Below are positions 40,419 to 50,097 of a DNA stretch of 64,000 bases, in pieces (the first letter of the stretch is position 1; every line of letters begins with the position of its first letter). The DNA comes from CAZEKB01 sp964512225 (GTDB lineage Bacteria; Myxococcota_A; UBA796; UBA9615). The notes beneath the pieces are model-generated. The model was not told the DNA's origin. It searched no databases and saw only the letters and a program-made list of their open reading frames with translations. The stretch is taken from the NCBI GenBank assembly GCA_964512225.1, contig CAZEKB010000030.1, forward strand, positions 1-64,000. Direction: 5' to 3'. The position numbers were made by a program, and so were the translations under genes.

Positions 40419-41444
40419 TCAGGGGGCGTTGCCGGGTCCTCCGGGGTCCTCGTCGGGATCGTCGTCGTCGGGATCGTCGTCGTCGCCGTCGTCGTCGCCC
40501 TGCGGGGCTTCGAGGGTGAGCGGCCAGCGGTACTCGCGCCCCCCCACCAGGTACAGGTTCGGCGCACCCGGCTCCGCCTCGGTCCAGCGGGGCAGGTAGC
40601 GGCGGATCCAGGCCGCGCCGGGGAGCCCGGTGGGCATGGCCTCCCAGTCGTCCTCGGAGAAGGTGAACGAGCCGTCGTCCGGGGTCTCGCACACCACCTG
40701 GTACTCGAGGCCGGCCTGCTCGTCCACGAAGTACATCGCGATCTCGACGATCTCGGCGTCCCCCGGGGTCCACTCGAACTCGAGGTCGTCGGGCTCGGTG
40801 GCGACGATCCGCTCCCCGCCCCGGGGCAACGACGGGGACTCCATGCGGTACTCGGGGTGCATGTACATCACCCGGGAGGCCTCGCCCTCGAGCATCTGGG
40901 TGCCGCCCGCCCACTCGAGGGACAGCGGCACCTCGTCGGGGATCTCCGGGGGCGCGCCGGTCTCGCCGTTGGCCCAGTAGTAGGGCCACTCGGGGTTGTC
41001 CCAGCGCGGCATCTCCATGTCCCAGGGGCCGTTGGACTCGAAGAACCGGACCCACGGGCCCGCGTCCACCGGCAGGGCGCCCGGGCCGCGCGGGCCGTTG
41101 ACGGCGAAGCCGCCCTGCCCCGGGGCGTCGGGGGTCGTCACCTCGCAGCCGGGCCCGCGGAAGCCCTCCAGCTCCTCGTAGAAGTAGCCCCACCCGCCCG
41201 AGTAGTGCTGGCCCGAGACCTCGCCCGTGATGAGGACGAAGTAGCCGATGTAGTCGGAGTAGTCGGCCTCGGAGGCGTCGTCGTCGTCCAGAGCGTCGTC
41301 GTCGTCCACGGCGTCGTCGTCGTCCGATGCGGCGTCGTCGTCGTCGGCCGCGGGGGCGGTCGTATCGATGACCAGGGTGCCGCGACAGCCGAACACCCCG
41401 AGCAGGATCAGAGCGGGGACAAGGACGACGAGCGAGCGAGACAT
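40419..41444 (-). CDS. lipoprotein with poly-Asp linkers at both ends
   Basis: A 341-residue lipoprotein. The ATG at 41444, with GGAGGTGTCG just upstream, gives the signal LVVLVPALILLGVFGC. Two Asp-rich segments are present: DDDD repeats after the lipobox (about residues 30-60) and a C-terminal DDDGDDDDPDDDDPDED. The middle 250 residues are unrecognised, rich in Trp, Tyr and Pro. It belongs to the local set of poly-Asp lipoproteins. Unknown function; probably surface-exposed. Confidence 0.7.
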   Translation of the reverse strand: MSRSLVVLVPALILLGVFGCRGTLVIDTTAPAADDDDAASDDDDAVDDDDALDDDDASEADYSDYIGYFVLITGEVSGQHYSGGWGYFYEELEGFRGPGCEVTTPDAPGQGGFAVNGPRGPGALPVDAGPWVRFFESNGPWDMEMPRWDNPEWPYYWANGETGAPPEIPDEVPLSLEWAGGTQMLEGEASRVMYMHPEYRMESPSLPRGGERIVATEPDDLEFEWTPGDAEIVEIAMYFVDEQAGLEYQVVCETPDDGSFTFSEDDWEAMPTGLPGAAWIRRYLPRWTEAEPGAPNLYLVGGREYRWPLTLEAPQGDDDGDDDDPDDDDPDEDPGGPGNAP

Positions 41445-41534
41445 CGACACCTCCAGCGGCGGAAGCCTACGGCTCCCGTCGACGTTCGGACCGGGCATTC
41501 GCGACCATGGTCGCGCGATCGACGGCGCCCCGGC

Positions 41535-44500
41535 CTAGAAGTCGATCATCCCCAGCTCGAGGTGGACGGCCCGGAGGAGGTTGAGGTTCTCCCGGTGGAG
41601 GGAGAGCTCGAGCCGCAGCGCGGCGACGTTCGCCTCCAGCTCGGCGATCTCTTCGGCGTCGGCGGTCGGGTCGAGCAGCTCGATCGCGGCGAGGGCGTGG
41701 TCGATGAGGCTCACGAGGCGGTTCGCGCGACCGACCATGCGGGCGGCGATCCCCGTCTCCACCGCGTCCTCGCCCTCACCCTCGATGTAGGACGCCGCCT
41801 CGTAGGTCAGGCCCGTGTCGGGATCGTTGTGGGCGACGACCGGCCGCGTCGTCTCGATCTCGTCGCCGCTGCCGTCCAGCCAGATGCGCGTCGAGTTGAT
41901 CAGGGAGCTGTCGAACGTATCCGGCAGCAGCGTGAGCGCGAGCACGATCGTGTGCAGCTGCAGGGTGAAGTCCGCGGCGGGGTTGATCGGGACCGCCAGC
42001 GGCGGGAGGGCGCGATCCGGATCGGCGTAGTCGGGGAAGTAGACGTCGCCGTCGAGCTCGTAGGGCGCGAACGCCGGCCGCTCGCCCGTGATGAGCGACC
42101 CCACGAGGTCCTCGAGCTGGGGGCCGAAGTCGAGCGCGTAGTTCACGCGGTATCGGCGCAGATCCGATGACTGGTCCTGCCCCAGGAAGTAGGTCGTGGG
42201 ATCGAAGAGCGCCTCGAGCGCGAGGATCTTCTCGCCCATGAAGCCGAGACGCTGGATGGCGTCGTCCCAGAAGTAGCCCTCGTCGAAGTCCCAGGCCGTG
42301 GAGAGGAAGCGACCGTCGGCGAGCCCCACGAGCTCCGTGCCCGAGAACGACTCCTGCCAGGCCTCCGTGCCCTCGGGGTCCTCGACCTTCGAGTACGTGC
42401 CCGGGATCGGACGCGCGAGGTTGCGCGCGAACACGTTGAAGGTCTCGCGCGCGCCCATCGTGAGGACACGGTAGGCCTCGTCCGAGTCGTAGTAGGCCGC
42501 GTAGTCCTCCTCGCTGAGGTACGAGGCGTTGAACTGCGCGTCCAGGACCCACCACTGGTTGAAGTTGATCATCGGGTCGAAGAAGGCGTCCCAGATCCAC
42601 CAGGTGTGCCCGTCGCCGTTGAAGAACTGCGCGTCGCGCGAGAAGTTGTGGAGGATGTAGTTCCGCTCGTAGCGACCCACGAGGTCGAGCGGGATCTCGT
42701 ACAGGTCGGCGCCCTCGTCGAAGTACAGGCAGTCGATGTCGGAGCCGACGAACTCGTCGCTGCAGAACTTGTAGGGGACGACCGGCCACCAGAAGAAGCC
42801 GTCGTCGTTCCACACCATGTAGTCGTGGTTGCTGCCCCAGAAGCCCGAGATGTCCCACTCGTCCGACAGCAGCCGCTGGGGCACGTCGAGGCGATCGTCC
42901 AGGGAGCCGAGCACGTCCGGGTACTCGGTGTAGTGGAACGGCCGGGGCTCGCCGTCCTCGCAGTCGTAGAGGAGCGGGACGGACTCGCCCCACAGCTGCG
43001 ACTGGTACAGGTCGTTGATGAGGCAGCCGTTCGTATCCGCGAGCTCGTCGCCGTAGAAGACCTCCATCAGGCGCCCGTAGCCGTACTTGATCGCCGCGCG
43101 GTCGTAGGGCTTGACGCCCTCGTGGTCGGAGTTGAAGCGGCTGAGGTAGTCCATCACGGACGACGTCTGGTACTGGCGGATCCCGGCCGCGATCTCCTCG
43201 GGCGTCTCCGGGTCCAGGTAGCGGACGGCGCGGTCGCCGTCGTCTCGGAGCTCCCAGTACGACGGGCCGTAGTTGAGGGGGTCGGCGCTGCCCTTGAGGT
43301 TGTGGCGCAGGCCGAAGGTGTGGCCCATCTCGTGGGCCACCGTTCCCTTGTAGACGCCCGCGAGGATGTCCCAGGCGATCTCCTCGGGGTCGACGCCCGC
43401 GTACTCGGCGGCGTACCCCACCAGCGACGGGTCCGCGTACTCGCGATGGTACACGCACCGCTCGGCGTTGCGCTCCATGCGCTTCTTGGACGCGAACCGG
43501 CGGCGCTGATCCCGCACGTGCCGGAGCGGCGAGGCGGCCTCCATCATCGCCTCGTTGATGGCGTCGCCCGGCCGACGACCGGCGAGGATCACGGCCTCGT
43601 CGTCCACCAGCATCGACTCGATCGGGGTACCGATGAGCGCATCGAGGCGCTCCTGGGACCGGTCGCGCGAGGCGGCGGTGGGCGCGAAGTCCACCAGCAG
43701 CTCCTGCACGGCCCGCTTGGCGCGCGCGGCCCCCGCGGACGTCCGCTCCATCCCCTCGTACCGGGGGATCGCGGCCCGGTGGCGCAGCTGCACGTCGTCG
43801 GCGAGATCGGCCACCTCGTCCGGCGTGAGCGGGGTCTTGCCCAGCAGCTCGGCGTTGCGCTCTCCCACCCAGTCGGCGACGTGGTTGCCGACGATGAAGT
43901 CGTCCTCGTCGATCTCGCCGTTGAGGAGCTGGACGATGTCCCGGGACCGGGCCGCGTAGGACCGGATCGGCGCCTCGTAGATGATCGCCGCGGCCGACAC
44001 CACCTCGCCCGTGATCGGATCGAGCTGCGCGGGGCCGAACCCGAAGGGGTTGCCGCGGCCCGGGTTCTCCACCGACCACACGAGGTTGTAGCGGAGGTCG
44101 CCGAGGCGGGGGGACAGGCCCTCGGGGCCGCACGCGGCGTGGTCGCCCGCCTCCACGGGGTTGTGGCACAGCACCACGATCTCGAGGTCCAGGTCGTCGG
44201 CGCCGGCGCACGCCGAGTCCTCACCGCCCGCGTCGAGGCACTCCCAGTACCGCAGCCCGTTGACCGTGTCCCGGAAGGGGACGTTCCACTGGTCCACGAC
44301 CTCGGCGATCGCGTCGTACAGGCGCTCGTCGAGCCCGGGGGACACGTGGTACGCGATGTTCCGCACGCCGCGCTCGCGGAACGGCGTGGTGCACTCGCCC
44401 TCCAGCGTGTCGCACCGGGAGCCGACGACGTCCGAGCAGCTGTCCGACGCGCCCTCCTCGGGGGCCTCGCACGCGCGGCCGTCGTGGGAGTTCGTCCACA

Positions 44501-45377
44501 GGTTCCAGGTGCCCTGCAGCCGCCGACGGCCCGTGTTGGTCGTCTCGTAGTCCTCGTCGTAGGTCCAGCGCTGCACGTCGAAGTACCCGAACAGCTCCAT
44601 GTCCGTGCCCGACCAGCGGATGGCCTCGTAGTCGCGGTCTTCGATCCTGAGGAAGCTGTTGCGCACCACCACCTCGGCGGCCGTGCAGTCGTCGAAGTGA
44701 TAGAAGAACCAGCACAGGGGCATGGCGCCGTCTTCGGGCCAGTTGGGGTCGACCTCGCTGATGGGCTCGGCCAGGAACGCCGACGTGATCTCCAGGTAGT
44801 CCTCGCTCACGATCGGCGCGTTGCCCGACGTGCTGTCGGTGACCGCCCAGCTCATCGGCTCGAGGGCGACGGACTCCTGGGCGTAGAAGTTCCAGTTCGT
44901 GATGACGTTGCTGGTCCAGTCGACGCGCATGTACTCGCGCTCGTGCCACAGCCGGTCGCTGCTGTTCTCCACGAGCACGTTGCCCTCTTCGCCCGTCGTC
45001 GGGTTGTAGTCCCGGCGGATGTCGAAGTGCGACTCGATGGGCCAGGCGGCCACCGGCGAGCCCTCGTACTCCCCGTCGGGCGCCACGTCCGGGTCCGAGC
45101 CCTCGATGCGCTGGTAGGAACGCAGCGCGATGAGGAGGTTCTCTTCGATGCGCCAGCGGATGCGCTCGAGCTCGCCCTGGTCCCCGATGAAGGTGAACTC
45201 GGTCTCGTAGGGCGTGTCGATGACGGTGCGCTGGAAGTACCACTCCCCTTCGAACTGCGACTTCGCGATCGCGTTCTCCTGCACCTGGATGACGGGCTCG
45301 CGGGCCTCGGGGCACGCGGTCAGCGACACGGAAATCACGAGCGCGGCGAACGCCGGCGCGAAGGAACGAAGATGCAT
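41535..45377 (-). CDS. large secreted metzincin-type zinc metalloprotease lipoprotein
   Basis: A 1280-residue lipoprotein (FAALVISVSLTAC, Cys near 22). The zinc site HEMGHTFGLRH at about residues 682-692 is HExxHxxGxxH, and a Met-turn (SSVMDY, Met at about 742) lies 60 residues later, so it is a metzincin. The regions around it resemble the zinc-dependent proteases with DUF4953/DUF5117-type architecture. The N-terminal 300 residues are beta-rich, and the C-terminus has a helical Leu-rich segment. AGGAGG precedes the ATG. It probably degrades proteins outside the cell, anchored to the outer membrane. Confidence 0.85.
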   Translation of the reverse strand: MHLRSFAPAFAALVISVSLTACPEAREPVIQVQENAIAKSQFEGEWYFQRTVIDTPYETEFTFIGDQGELERIRWRIEENLLIALRSYQRIEGSDPDVAPDGEYEGSPVAAWPIESHFDIRRDYNPTTGEEGNVLVENSSDRLWHEREYMRVDWTSNVITNWNFYAQESVALEPMSWAVTDSTSGNAPIVSEDYLEITSAFLAEPISEVDPNWPEDGAMPLCWFFYHFDDCTAAEVVVRNSFLRIEDRDYEAIRWSGTDMELFGYFDVQRWTYDEDYETTNTGRRRLQGTWNLWTNSHDGRACEAPEEGASDSCSDVVGSRCDTLEGECTTPFRERGVRNIAYHVSPGLDERLYDAIAEVVDQWNVPFRDTVNGLRYWECLDAGGEDSACAGADDLDLEIVVLCHNPVEAGDHAACGPEGLSPRLGDLRYNLVWSVENPGRGNPFGFGPAQLDPITGEVVSAAAIIYEAPIRSYAARSRDIVQLLNGEIDEDDFIVGNHVADWVGERNAELLGKTPLTPDEVADLADDVQLRHRAAIPRYEGMERTSAGAARAKRAVQELLVDFAPTAASRDRSQERLDALIGTPIESMLVDDEAVILAGRRPGDAINEAMMEAASPLRHVRDQRRRFASKKRMERNAERCVYHREYADPSLVGYAAEYAGVDPEEIAWDILAGVYKGTVAHEMGHTFGLRHNLKGSADPLNYGPSYWELRDDGDRAVRYLDPETPEEIAAGIRQYQTSSVMDYLSRFNSDHEGVKPYDRAAIKYGYGRLMEVFYGDELADTNGCLINDLYQSQLWGESVPLLYDCEDGEPRPFHYTEYPDVLGSLDDRLDVPQRLLSDEWDISGFWGSNHDYMVWNDDGFFWWPVVPYKFCSDEFVGSDIDCLYFDEGADLYEIPLDLVGRYERNYILHNFSRDAQFFNGDGHTWWIWDAFFDPMINFNQWWVLDAQFNASYLSEEDYAAYYDSDEAYRVLTMGARETFNVFARNLARPIPGTYSKVEDPEGTEAWQESFSGTELVGLADGRFLSTAWDFDEGYFWDDAIQRLGFMGEKILALEALFDPTTYFLGQDQSSDLRRYRVNYALDFGPQLEDLVGSLITGERPAFAPYELDGDVYFPDYADPDRALPPLAVPINPAADFTLQLHTIVLALTLLPDTFDSSLINSTRIWLDGSGDEIETTRPVVAHNDPDTGLTYEAASYIEGEGEDAVETGIAARMVGRANRLVSLIDHALAAIELLDPTADAEEIAELEANVAALRLELSLHRENLNLLRAVHLELGMIDF

Positions 45378-45455
45378 CAGGCCCTCCTGAGAAGTCCATC
45401 TTAGAGAAGTCGCGCGGGGGGAGGCGGGCCGGCGCGTACCGGATGGTCGTCGCGC

Positions 45456-45461
45456 TATCCT
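45456..45461 (+). promoter_or_regulatory. -10-like TATCCT of the propeller gene
   Basis: TATCCT is followed by seven bases and the GTG at 45469; no ribosome binding site is present, consistent with a leaderless mRNA. Confidence 0.4.
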
Positions 45462-45468
45462 CGGCGCC

Positions 45469-46461
45469 GTGATCACGTCGCCCCTGACGGTCGAGCCGCT
45501 CCCCCCCGCGCCCACGGATTCGCTGCCCGGCGCGGTCGCCGTCGCGGGGCCGGAGCTGGCCTTCGGGCTGCGCAGCGGCGGGGTCCTCATCTACACCGAC
45601 GGCACGCTCCGCCTCGCCGACGGGCGCCGCGTCCCGGACCTGTTCCCGGGCATCTGCCTCGGCGTCCAGATCGGGCGCACGGGGCTGATCCTGCTGGGGG
45701 AGGAGGCGGCCGGCGACTACGGCGAGCCCGCGCCGACCTCGCTGCTGTACCTGCCCACGCGCGACACCGACACCCACGTGCCCCCCTTCCGCATCCCCCT
45801 GGGGCGGGGATCCTGGTCGATGGTGCGCGGCAGCCGGTCCGACTCCGTGCTGGTCTACGACCGGTCCTCCGTGACCGCCCGGGGCGCGATGGCGATCCGC
45901 GCGTCCACCGGCGAGCTGCTCTGGCAGACCGCGCACGGGACGGCGTTCCGGCGCATGCGCTGGGCGGGGCCGCGGGCCCTGGGGATGACCGACGCCGGGG
46001 AGCTCGTGGCCGTGCACGGCCGACGGGGCGAGATCGACGAGCGTCGCCGCCTCCCCCCGCCTCCGGAGGGGGGCCGCTGGACCGCCTGGACGGGCACCCT
46101 CGACGACCTGGTCCTCGCGGGGGCGACGCCGTCCCGGTTCGTCGTGGGCCGCGTGGTCGGCGCGGCCCTGCGCGACGTGCGGGAGGTGCTCGTGGCGGAG
46201 GCGATGCCGGACGATCCCGAGCTCCCGCCCGCGGTGGCCGACGTGGAGGATCTGGGCGACGGTCGGCGCCTGCTCATCCTCGGGGGCGACGGGCAGACCG
46301 CCCGCCCCGAGTCCACCGCGTGCGTCGCGGCCGTGGTCGACGACCGGGGCTGGTCCTTCGCCGAGCTCGACCACGCCCGGGCCTGCTGCGCGGTGCTCGA
46401 GTACGACGGCGGCTGGCTCGTCCAGTGCGGGCACAGCCTGCGCCTGGTGCGCGTGGGCTGA
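45469..46461 (+). CDS. cytoplasmic beta-propeller-like protein
   Basis: A 330-residue protein starting with GTG. No signal peptide. Strand-turn repeats such as GAVAVAGPELAFGLRSGGVLI, LVYDRSSVTARGAMAIRASTGELLWQT and VVDDRGWSFAEL suggest a PQQ/WD-like propeller. No family recognised and no catalytic residues seen. Its -10-like hexamer TATCCT argues for a separate transcript. It diverges from the metalloprotease gene over 91 bases and converges with the YyaL-like gene over nine. Confidence 0.55.
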   Translation: MITSPLTVEPLPPAPTDSLPGAVAVAGPELAFGLRSGGVLIYTDGTLRLADGRRVPDLFPGICLGVQIGRTGLILLGEEAAGDYGEPAPTSLLYLPTRDTDTHVPPFRIPLGRGSWSMVRGSRSDSVLVYDRSSVTARGAMAIRASTGELLWQTAHGTAFRRMRWAGPRALGMTDAGELVAVHGRRGEIDERRRLPPPPEGGRWTAWTGTLDDLVLAGATPSRFVVGRVVGAALRDVREVLVAEAMPDDPELPPAVADVEDLGDGRRLLILGGDGQTARPESTACVAAVVDDRGWSFAELDHARACCAVLEYDGGWLVQCGHSLRLVRVG

Positions 46462-46470
46462 CAACCCCGG

Positions 46471-48813
46471 TCAGTCGGCCTTCAGCTGGTCCGCGAACAC
46501 GGCCGGATCGCTCGTCGGCAGCTTGCACGTGCCCCGCTCGCAGACGTACGCCGTGACCTCCCCGCCCCGGGCCCGCTTGCCCGCCACCAGGGGGACCACC
46601 TCGGCCAGCGCGTCGAGCCGCGACTCGTCGGTCACGACGAGGATCCGGTTGGGCAGGAACGTCCGCCGCAGCTCGGCGAGCAGGGGCCGAGCGGCGGCGT
46701 AGGCGTCGGTCCCGGCGGGGGCCACGAGGATGACCTCCCGCACGCGATCGGCGCGCCAGTCGAGGGCGACGAGCCCGTCCGACAGCGCCCGGGGCGCGCG
46801 CGTGAACATCCCCGACAGCGAGTGCACCGTCGCGTCGGCGCGCTCGCGGTAGGCGTCGTCGGTCGTGAACTCGGCGAGCCGCAGGAGATTCAGCAGCTGG
46901 ATCGACGTCCCGGACGGTCGCGCGCCGTCCTGGGCCGGCTTCTCCCGCACCAGGAGCGCCTCGCCGTCGGCCGGGGTGCGGAAGTAGCCCCCGCCCTCGG
47001 CGTCCTCGAAGTGGGCCGCGAGCACGGCGTCCAGCTCGATGGCCGACTTCAGGCGCCCCGGATCGCCCGTCGCCTCGTAGAGGTCGAGCAGCCCGGCGAT
47101 GAAGAAGGCGTAGTCGTCCAGGACCCCCTCGGCGCCGAAGACGTCGGCGTTCCAGCTGCGGAACAGGCGTCCGTCGGGGCGCCGCATCGTCCCGAGCACG
47201 AAGTCCGCCGCCCCGGCGGCGGCGGCCGCGCAGGCGGGCTCGGCGAGCACCAGCCCCCCCAGCGCGAAGGCCGACAACAAGAGGCCGTTCCAGCCCGCGA
47301 GGACCTTGTCGTCGCGCAGCGGGGGGGGGCGCTCGGACCGGGCGGCGTAGAGCTTCGCGCGGGCGGCGTCGAGCGTGCGGCCCAGGTCCTCGGCGGTGGT
47401 CCCGAGGCCCGCGGCCGTCTCCGCGAGGGCGCGCACCGGGTGCAGGATGTTCCGCCCCTCGAAGTTGCCCTTCGGCGTGACGCCGTAGTGGGACGACACC
47501 GCCGCCGCCACGTCGTCGCCGAGGACGGCCGCCAGCTCGGTCGGCGTCCACGTGAAGAACCAGCCCTCCTCCCGGTGGCCGTCGGGCGTGGGCGAGTCCG
47601 CGTCCGTGGCGGAGTAGAAGCCGCCCCCGGGCGCGGTCATCTCGCGCTGGACGTAGCCGAGCACGTCGCGGGCCACCGCTGCGAACCCCGCGTCGCCGGT
47701 GACCTGGAAGCCCTCGAGGTACGCGGGCACGAGCAGCCCCTGGTCGTAGAGCATCTTCTCGAAGTGGGGCACGAGCCACAGGGGGTCCACCGAGTACCGG
47801 TGGAAGCCGCCGCCCACGTGGTCGTACATGCCGCCGTCGGCCATCTTGCGCAGGGTCAGCTCCGCCATCTCGAGCAGCGAGGCCTCCCCCGTCCGCCGAT
47901 GGCGACGCAGCAGCCACCGGATCGGCAGGCTGGACGGGAACTTGTTGCCCCGGTTGCCGAGGCCCCCGTGCTTGGGGTCGAAGCTGGTCCGGTAGGCGCG
48001 GATCGCGGTCTCCGCCGCGGCCTCCACGTCCACGTCCCCCACCGCCGCCGGGGGCGCCGACATCTGGCGGATCCGCTCGGCCAGCTGCTCCCCCGCGGCG
48101 GCGACGCGCTCCGGGTTGGTGTCGTAGTGGTCGCGCAGCGCGTGGAGCAGCGTGAGGAACCCGGTGCGGGTCCCCCGGTCGCCGTCGCGGGGCGGGAAGT
48201 AGGTGCCCCCGTAGAAGGGTCGCCGGTCGGGAGCGAGCCACGTGGACATGGGCCACCCGCCGCGCCCGGTGAGGGCCTGCACCGCGGACATGTACACCGA
48301 GTCCACGTCCGGCCGCTCCTCCCGGTCGACCTTGATCGCCACGTACTTGCGGTTGAGCACCTCGGCGATCTCGAGGTCCTCGAACGACTCCTCCTCCATC
48401 ACGTGGCACCAGTGACAGGTCGAGTACCCGATCGACAGGAACACCGGCCGCCCCAGCCGCTTCGCCTTCTCGAAGGCCTCGTCGCCCCAGGGGTGCCAGT
48501 CGACGGGGTTGTGCGCGTGCTGCTGCAGGTACGGGCTCGACTCGAGCGCGAGGCGGTTGGTGAACAGCGGGCGGCCGCGACCGTCGACGTGCCGGGTGCG
48601 CGGGCGCCACTCGGGGGGCTTGCCCGCGATGCGCTCGGCGAGGCGGAGGCGGAGGGGGTCGTCCGGCGACTCGGCGCCCGGGAGGGGATGGAAGACGACA
48701 TCGTTCACGAGGACGGCTCCGTCGGGGAGGGGTTCGGGAGTGGGGGGCTGGGCGGGCGCTCCCGCGGCGCAAGCCAGACCGAGGACGAGCAGGGCGGCGA
48801 TTCGCGGGAGCAC
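46471..48813 (-). CDS. exported DUF255/YyaL-like protein: thioredoxin domain plus alpha/alpha barrel
   Basis: A 780-residue protein starting with the GTG at 48813; it has a signal peptide (ALLVLGLACAAGAPAQ). A thioredoxin-like domain (residues about 90-235) has the motif STCHWCHVMEEESF with CxxC, and NRLALESSPYLQQHAHNPVDW precedes it, as in the YyaL/SPATA20 family. The remaining 500 residues are helical, matching the (alpha/alpha) barrel of the family, with EGWFFTWTPTEL and AEGGGYFRTP. Most relatives lack a signal peptide, so this one appears to be exported. Catalytic role unknown. It diverges from the MYXO-CTERM-like gene. Confidence 0.8.
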   Translation of the reverse strand: MLPRIAALLVLGLACAAGAPAQPPTPEPLPDGAVLVNDVVFHPLPGAESPDDPLRLRLAERIAGKPPEWRPRTRHVDGRGRPLFTNRLALESSPYLQQHAHNPVDWHPWGDEAFEKAKRLGRPVFLSIGYSTCHWCHVMEEESFEDLEIAEVLNRKYVAIKVDREERPDVDSVYMSAVQALTGRGGWPMSTWLAPDRRPFYGGTYFPPRDGDRGTRTGFLTLLHALRDHYDTNPERVAAAGEQLAERIRQMSAPPAAVGDVDVEAAAETAIRAYRTSFDPKHGGLGNRGNKFPSSLPIRWLLRRHRRTGEASLLEMAELTLRKMADGGMYDHVGGGFHRYSVDPLWLVPHFEKMLYDQGLLVPAYLEGFQVTGDAGFAAVARDVLGYVQREMTAPGGGFYSATDADSPTPDGHREEGWFFTWTPTELAAVLGDDVAAAVSSHYGVTPKGNFEGRNILHPVRALAETAAGLGTTAEDLGRTLDAARAKLYAARSERPPPLRDDKVLAGWNGLLLSAFALGGLVLAEPACAAAAAGAADFVLGTMRRPDGRLFRSWNADVFGAEGVLDDYAFFIAGLLDLYEATGDPGRLKSAIELDAVLAAHFEDAEGGGYFRTPADGEALLVREKPAQDGARPSGTSIQLLNLLRLAEFTTDDAYRERADATVHSLSGMFTRAPRALSDGLVALDWRADRVREVILVAPAGTDAYAAARPLLAELRRTFLPNRILVVTDESRLDALAEVVPLVAGKRARGGEVTAYVCERGTCKLPTSDPAVFADQLKAD

Positions 48814-48819
48814 CGCGCC

Positions 48820-48825
48820 ATCCTA
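48820..48825 (-). promoter_or_regulatory. -10-like TAGGAT of the YyaL-like gene
   Basis: TAGGAT on the minus strand, six bases before the GTG at 48813. It shares a 59-base intergenic region with the divergent gene at 48873. Confidence 0.4.
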
Positions 48826-48860
48826 CGGGGCGTGCCCGGTCGGCCGGTGCCCGCCGCCGC

Positions 48861-48866
48861 TAAACT
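48861..48866 (+). promoter_or_regulatory. -10-like TAAACT of the MYXO-CTERM-like gene
   Basis: TAAACT is six bases before the ATG at 48873; no ribosome binding site follows. Confidence 0.4.
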
Positions 48867-48872
48867 GCGCCG

Positions 48873-50048
48873 ATGCTCGCCCGCACCGCGCTGTGGATCG
48901 CCGTCGCCGCGCTCGTCGCTCCCGGAACGGCGGGCGCCGCGTCCGGGGACACCGACGCCTTCGGCTACACGGCGCGCAGCAGCACGGACGGCGGGTCGCC
49001 GTACTCCTACACGTCGGTCACCAGCGGCACGTACCGGGCCCTGCTCGATGAAGACTTCCGCACCGTCCAGCTCCCGTTCCCGTTCACCTTCTACGGGACC
49101 AGCCACGGCTCGGTGGACATCCACAGCAACGGCGCGCTGACGTTCGGCGCGAGCGGGTTCCTGCCCTGGGACCGCGAGTGCGGCGGGCTCCTGTCCCTCA
49201 GCCCTCGGATCTGGGTCTGGTACGACGACCTCGACCCCACCGACATCCCCCTCGTCACGCCGCTGCCGGGGGTGTACAGCAGCGTCGTCGGCGAAGCCCC
49301 GGACCGCGTGTTCGTCGTGGAGTGGTTCCAGATCCCGCTGTACGAGGTCGCCGACCCGCTCAGCTTCGAGGTGAAGCTGTTCGAGACGGACGGTCGCGTG
49401 GAGCTGCACTTCGCCGACACCCAGACCAGCGACGGTTCGCGCAACGGCGGCGCGACGGCGGCGGTGGGCATCTCCAACGCGGACAGCGACCCCCTGCTCT
49501 TCTCCTGCGATCAGGCGGTCCTCTCCGCGGGCTTCGCGGTCACCTTCTATCCGCCCTGCGACGACGTCGACGGCGACGGGTTCTGCCCCGGCCCCGCGCC
49601 CGATCCCGAGGACCGGGACTGCGACGACACCGACCGCCACGTGCACCCCGGCGCGGAGGAGCGCTGCAACGCGATCGACGACGACTGCGACGGCGACGTG
49701 CCCGACGACGAGCGGGACGGCGACGGCGACGACGAGGCCCCCTGCGCGGGCGACTGCGACGACGAAGAGGCCACCGTCCACTCCGGCGCCGAGGAGGTGT
49801 GCAACGAGGTCGACGACGACTGCGACGGCGAGGCCGACGAGGACCTCGACTGCGACCCCGTCGACGACGACGACGCGGCCGACGACGACACCACCGACGA
49901 CGACGACGCAGCCGGGGGGATCCCCTACGGCTGCCTCGTGCGCTGCTCGGGAGCGGGGCCCGTCGCCCCGCCCGGCGCCCTCGCGGCCCTTGCAGTGATC
50001 CTGTGGACCGGCCGACGGCGGCGCGACCGGGCCGATCCGGTGCCTTGA
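48873..50048 (+). CDS. secreted protein with MopE-like repeats, poly-Asp linker and MYXO-CTERM-like tail
   Basis: A 391-residue protein with a signal peptide (ALWIAVAALVAPGTAGA). Residues about 30-225 are beta-rich, nidogen/NIDO-like (LPFPFTFYGTSHGSVDIHSNGALTFG). Then come MopE-type repeats (DCDDTDRHVHPGAEERCNAIDDDCDG and similar) and DDDDAADDDTTDDDDAA. The C-terminus GCLVRCSGAGP, a hydrophobic segment and GRRRRDR has the layout of MYXO-CTERM sorting signals (Cys, helix, Arg cluster), by which myxobacterial surface proteins are anchored and processed. Confidence 0.72.
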   Translation: MLARTALWIAVAALVAPGTAGAASGDTDAFGYTARSSTDGGSPYSYTSVTSGTYRALLDEDFRTVQLPFPFTFYGTSHGSVDIHSNGALTFGASGFLPWDRECGGLLSLSPRIWVWYDDLDPTDIPLVTPLPGVYSSVVGEAPDRVFVVEWFQIPLYEVADPLSFEVKLFETDGRVELHFADTQTSDGSRNGGATAAVGISNADSDPLLFSCDQAVLSAGFAVTFYPPCDDVDGDGFCPGPAPDPEDRDCDDTDRHVHPGAEERCNAIDDDCDGDVPDDERDGDGDDEAPCAGDCDDEEATVHSGAEEVCNEVDDDCDGEADEDLDCDPVDDDDAADDDTTDDDDAAGGIPYGCLVRCSGAGPVAPPGALAALAVILWTGRRRRDRADPVP

Positions 50049-50097
50049 CGGGGACCGCCGGGCCACGCAGTCTCACTCGGATCCTTTGGAGTCTTCG

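Noticed and set aside
41776..44211. An 811-codon frame inside the metalloprotease
   Set aside because: Alternate frame of the 1280-residue protease with no independent start or homology.
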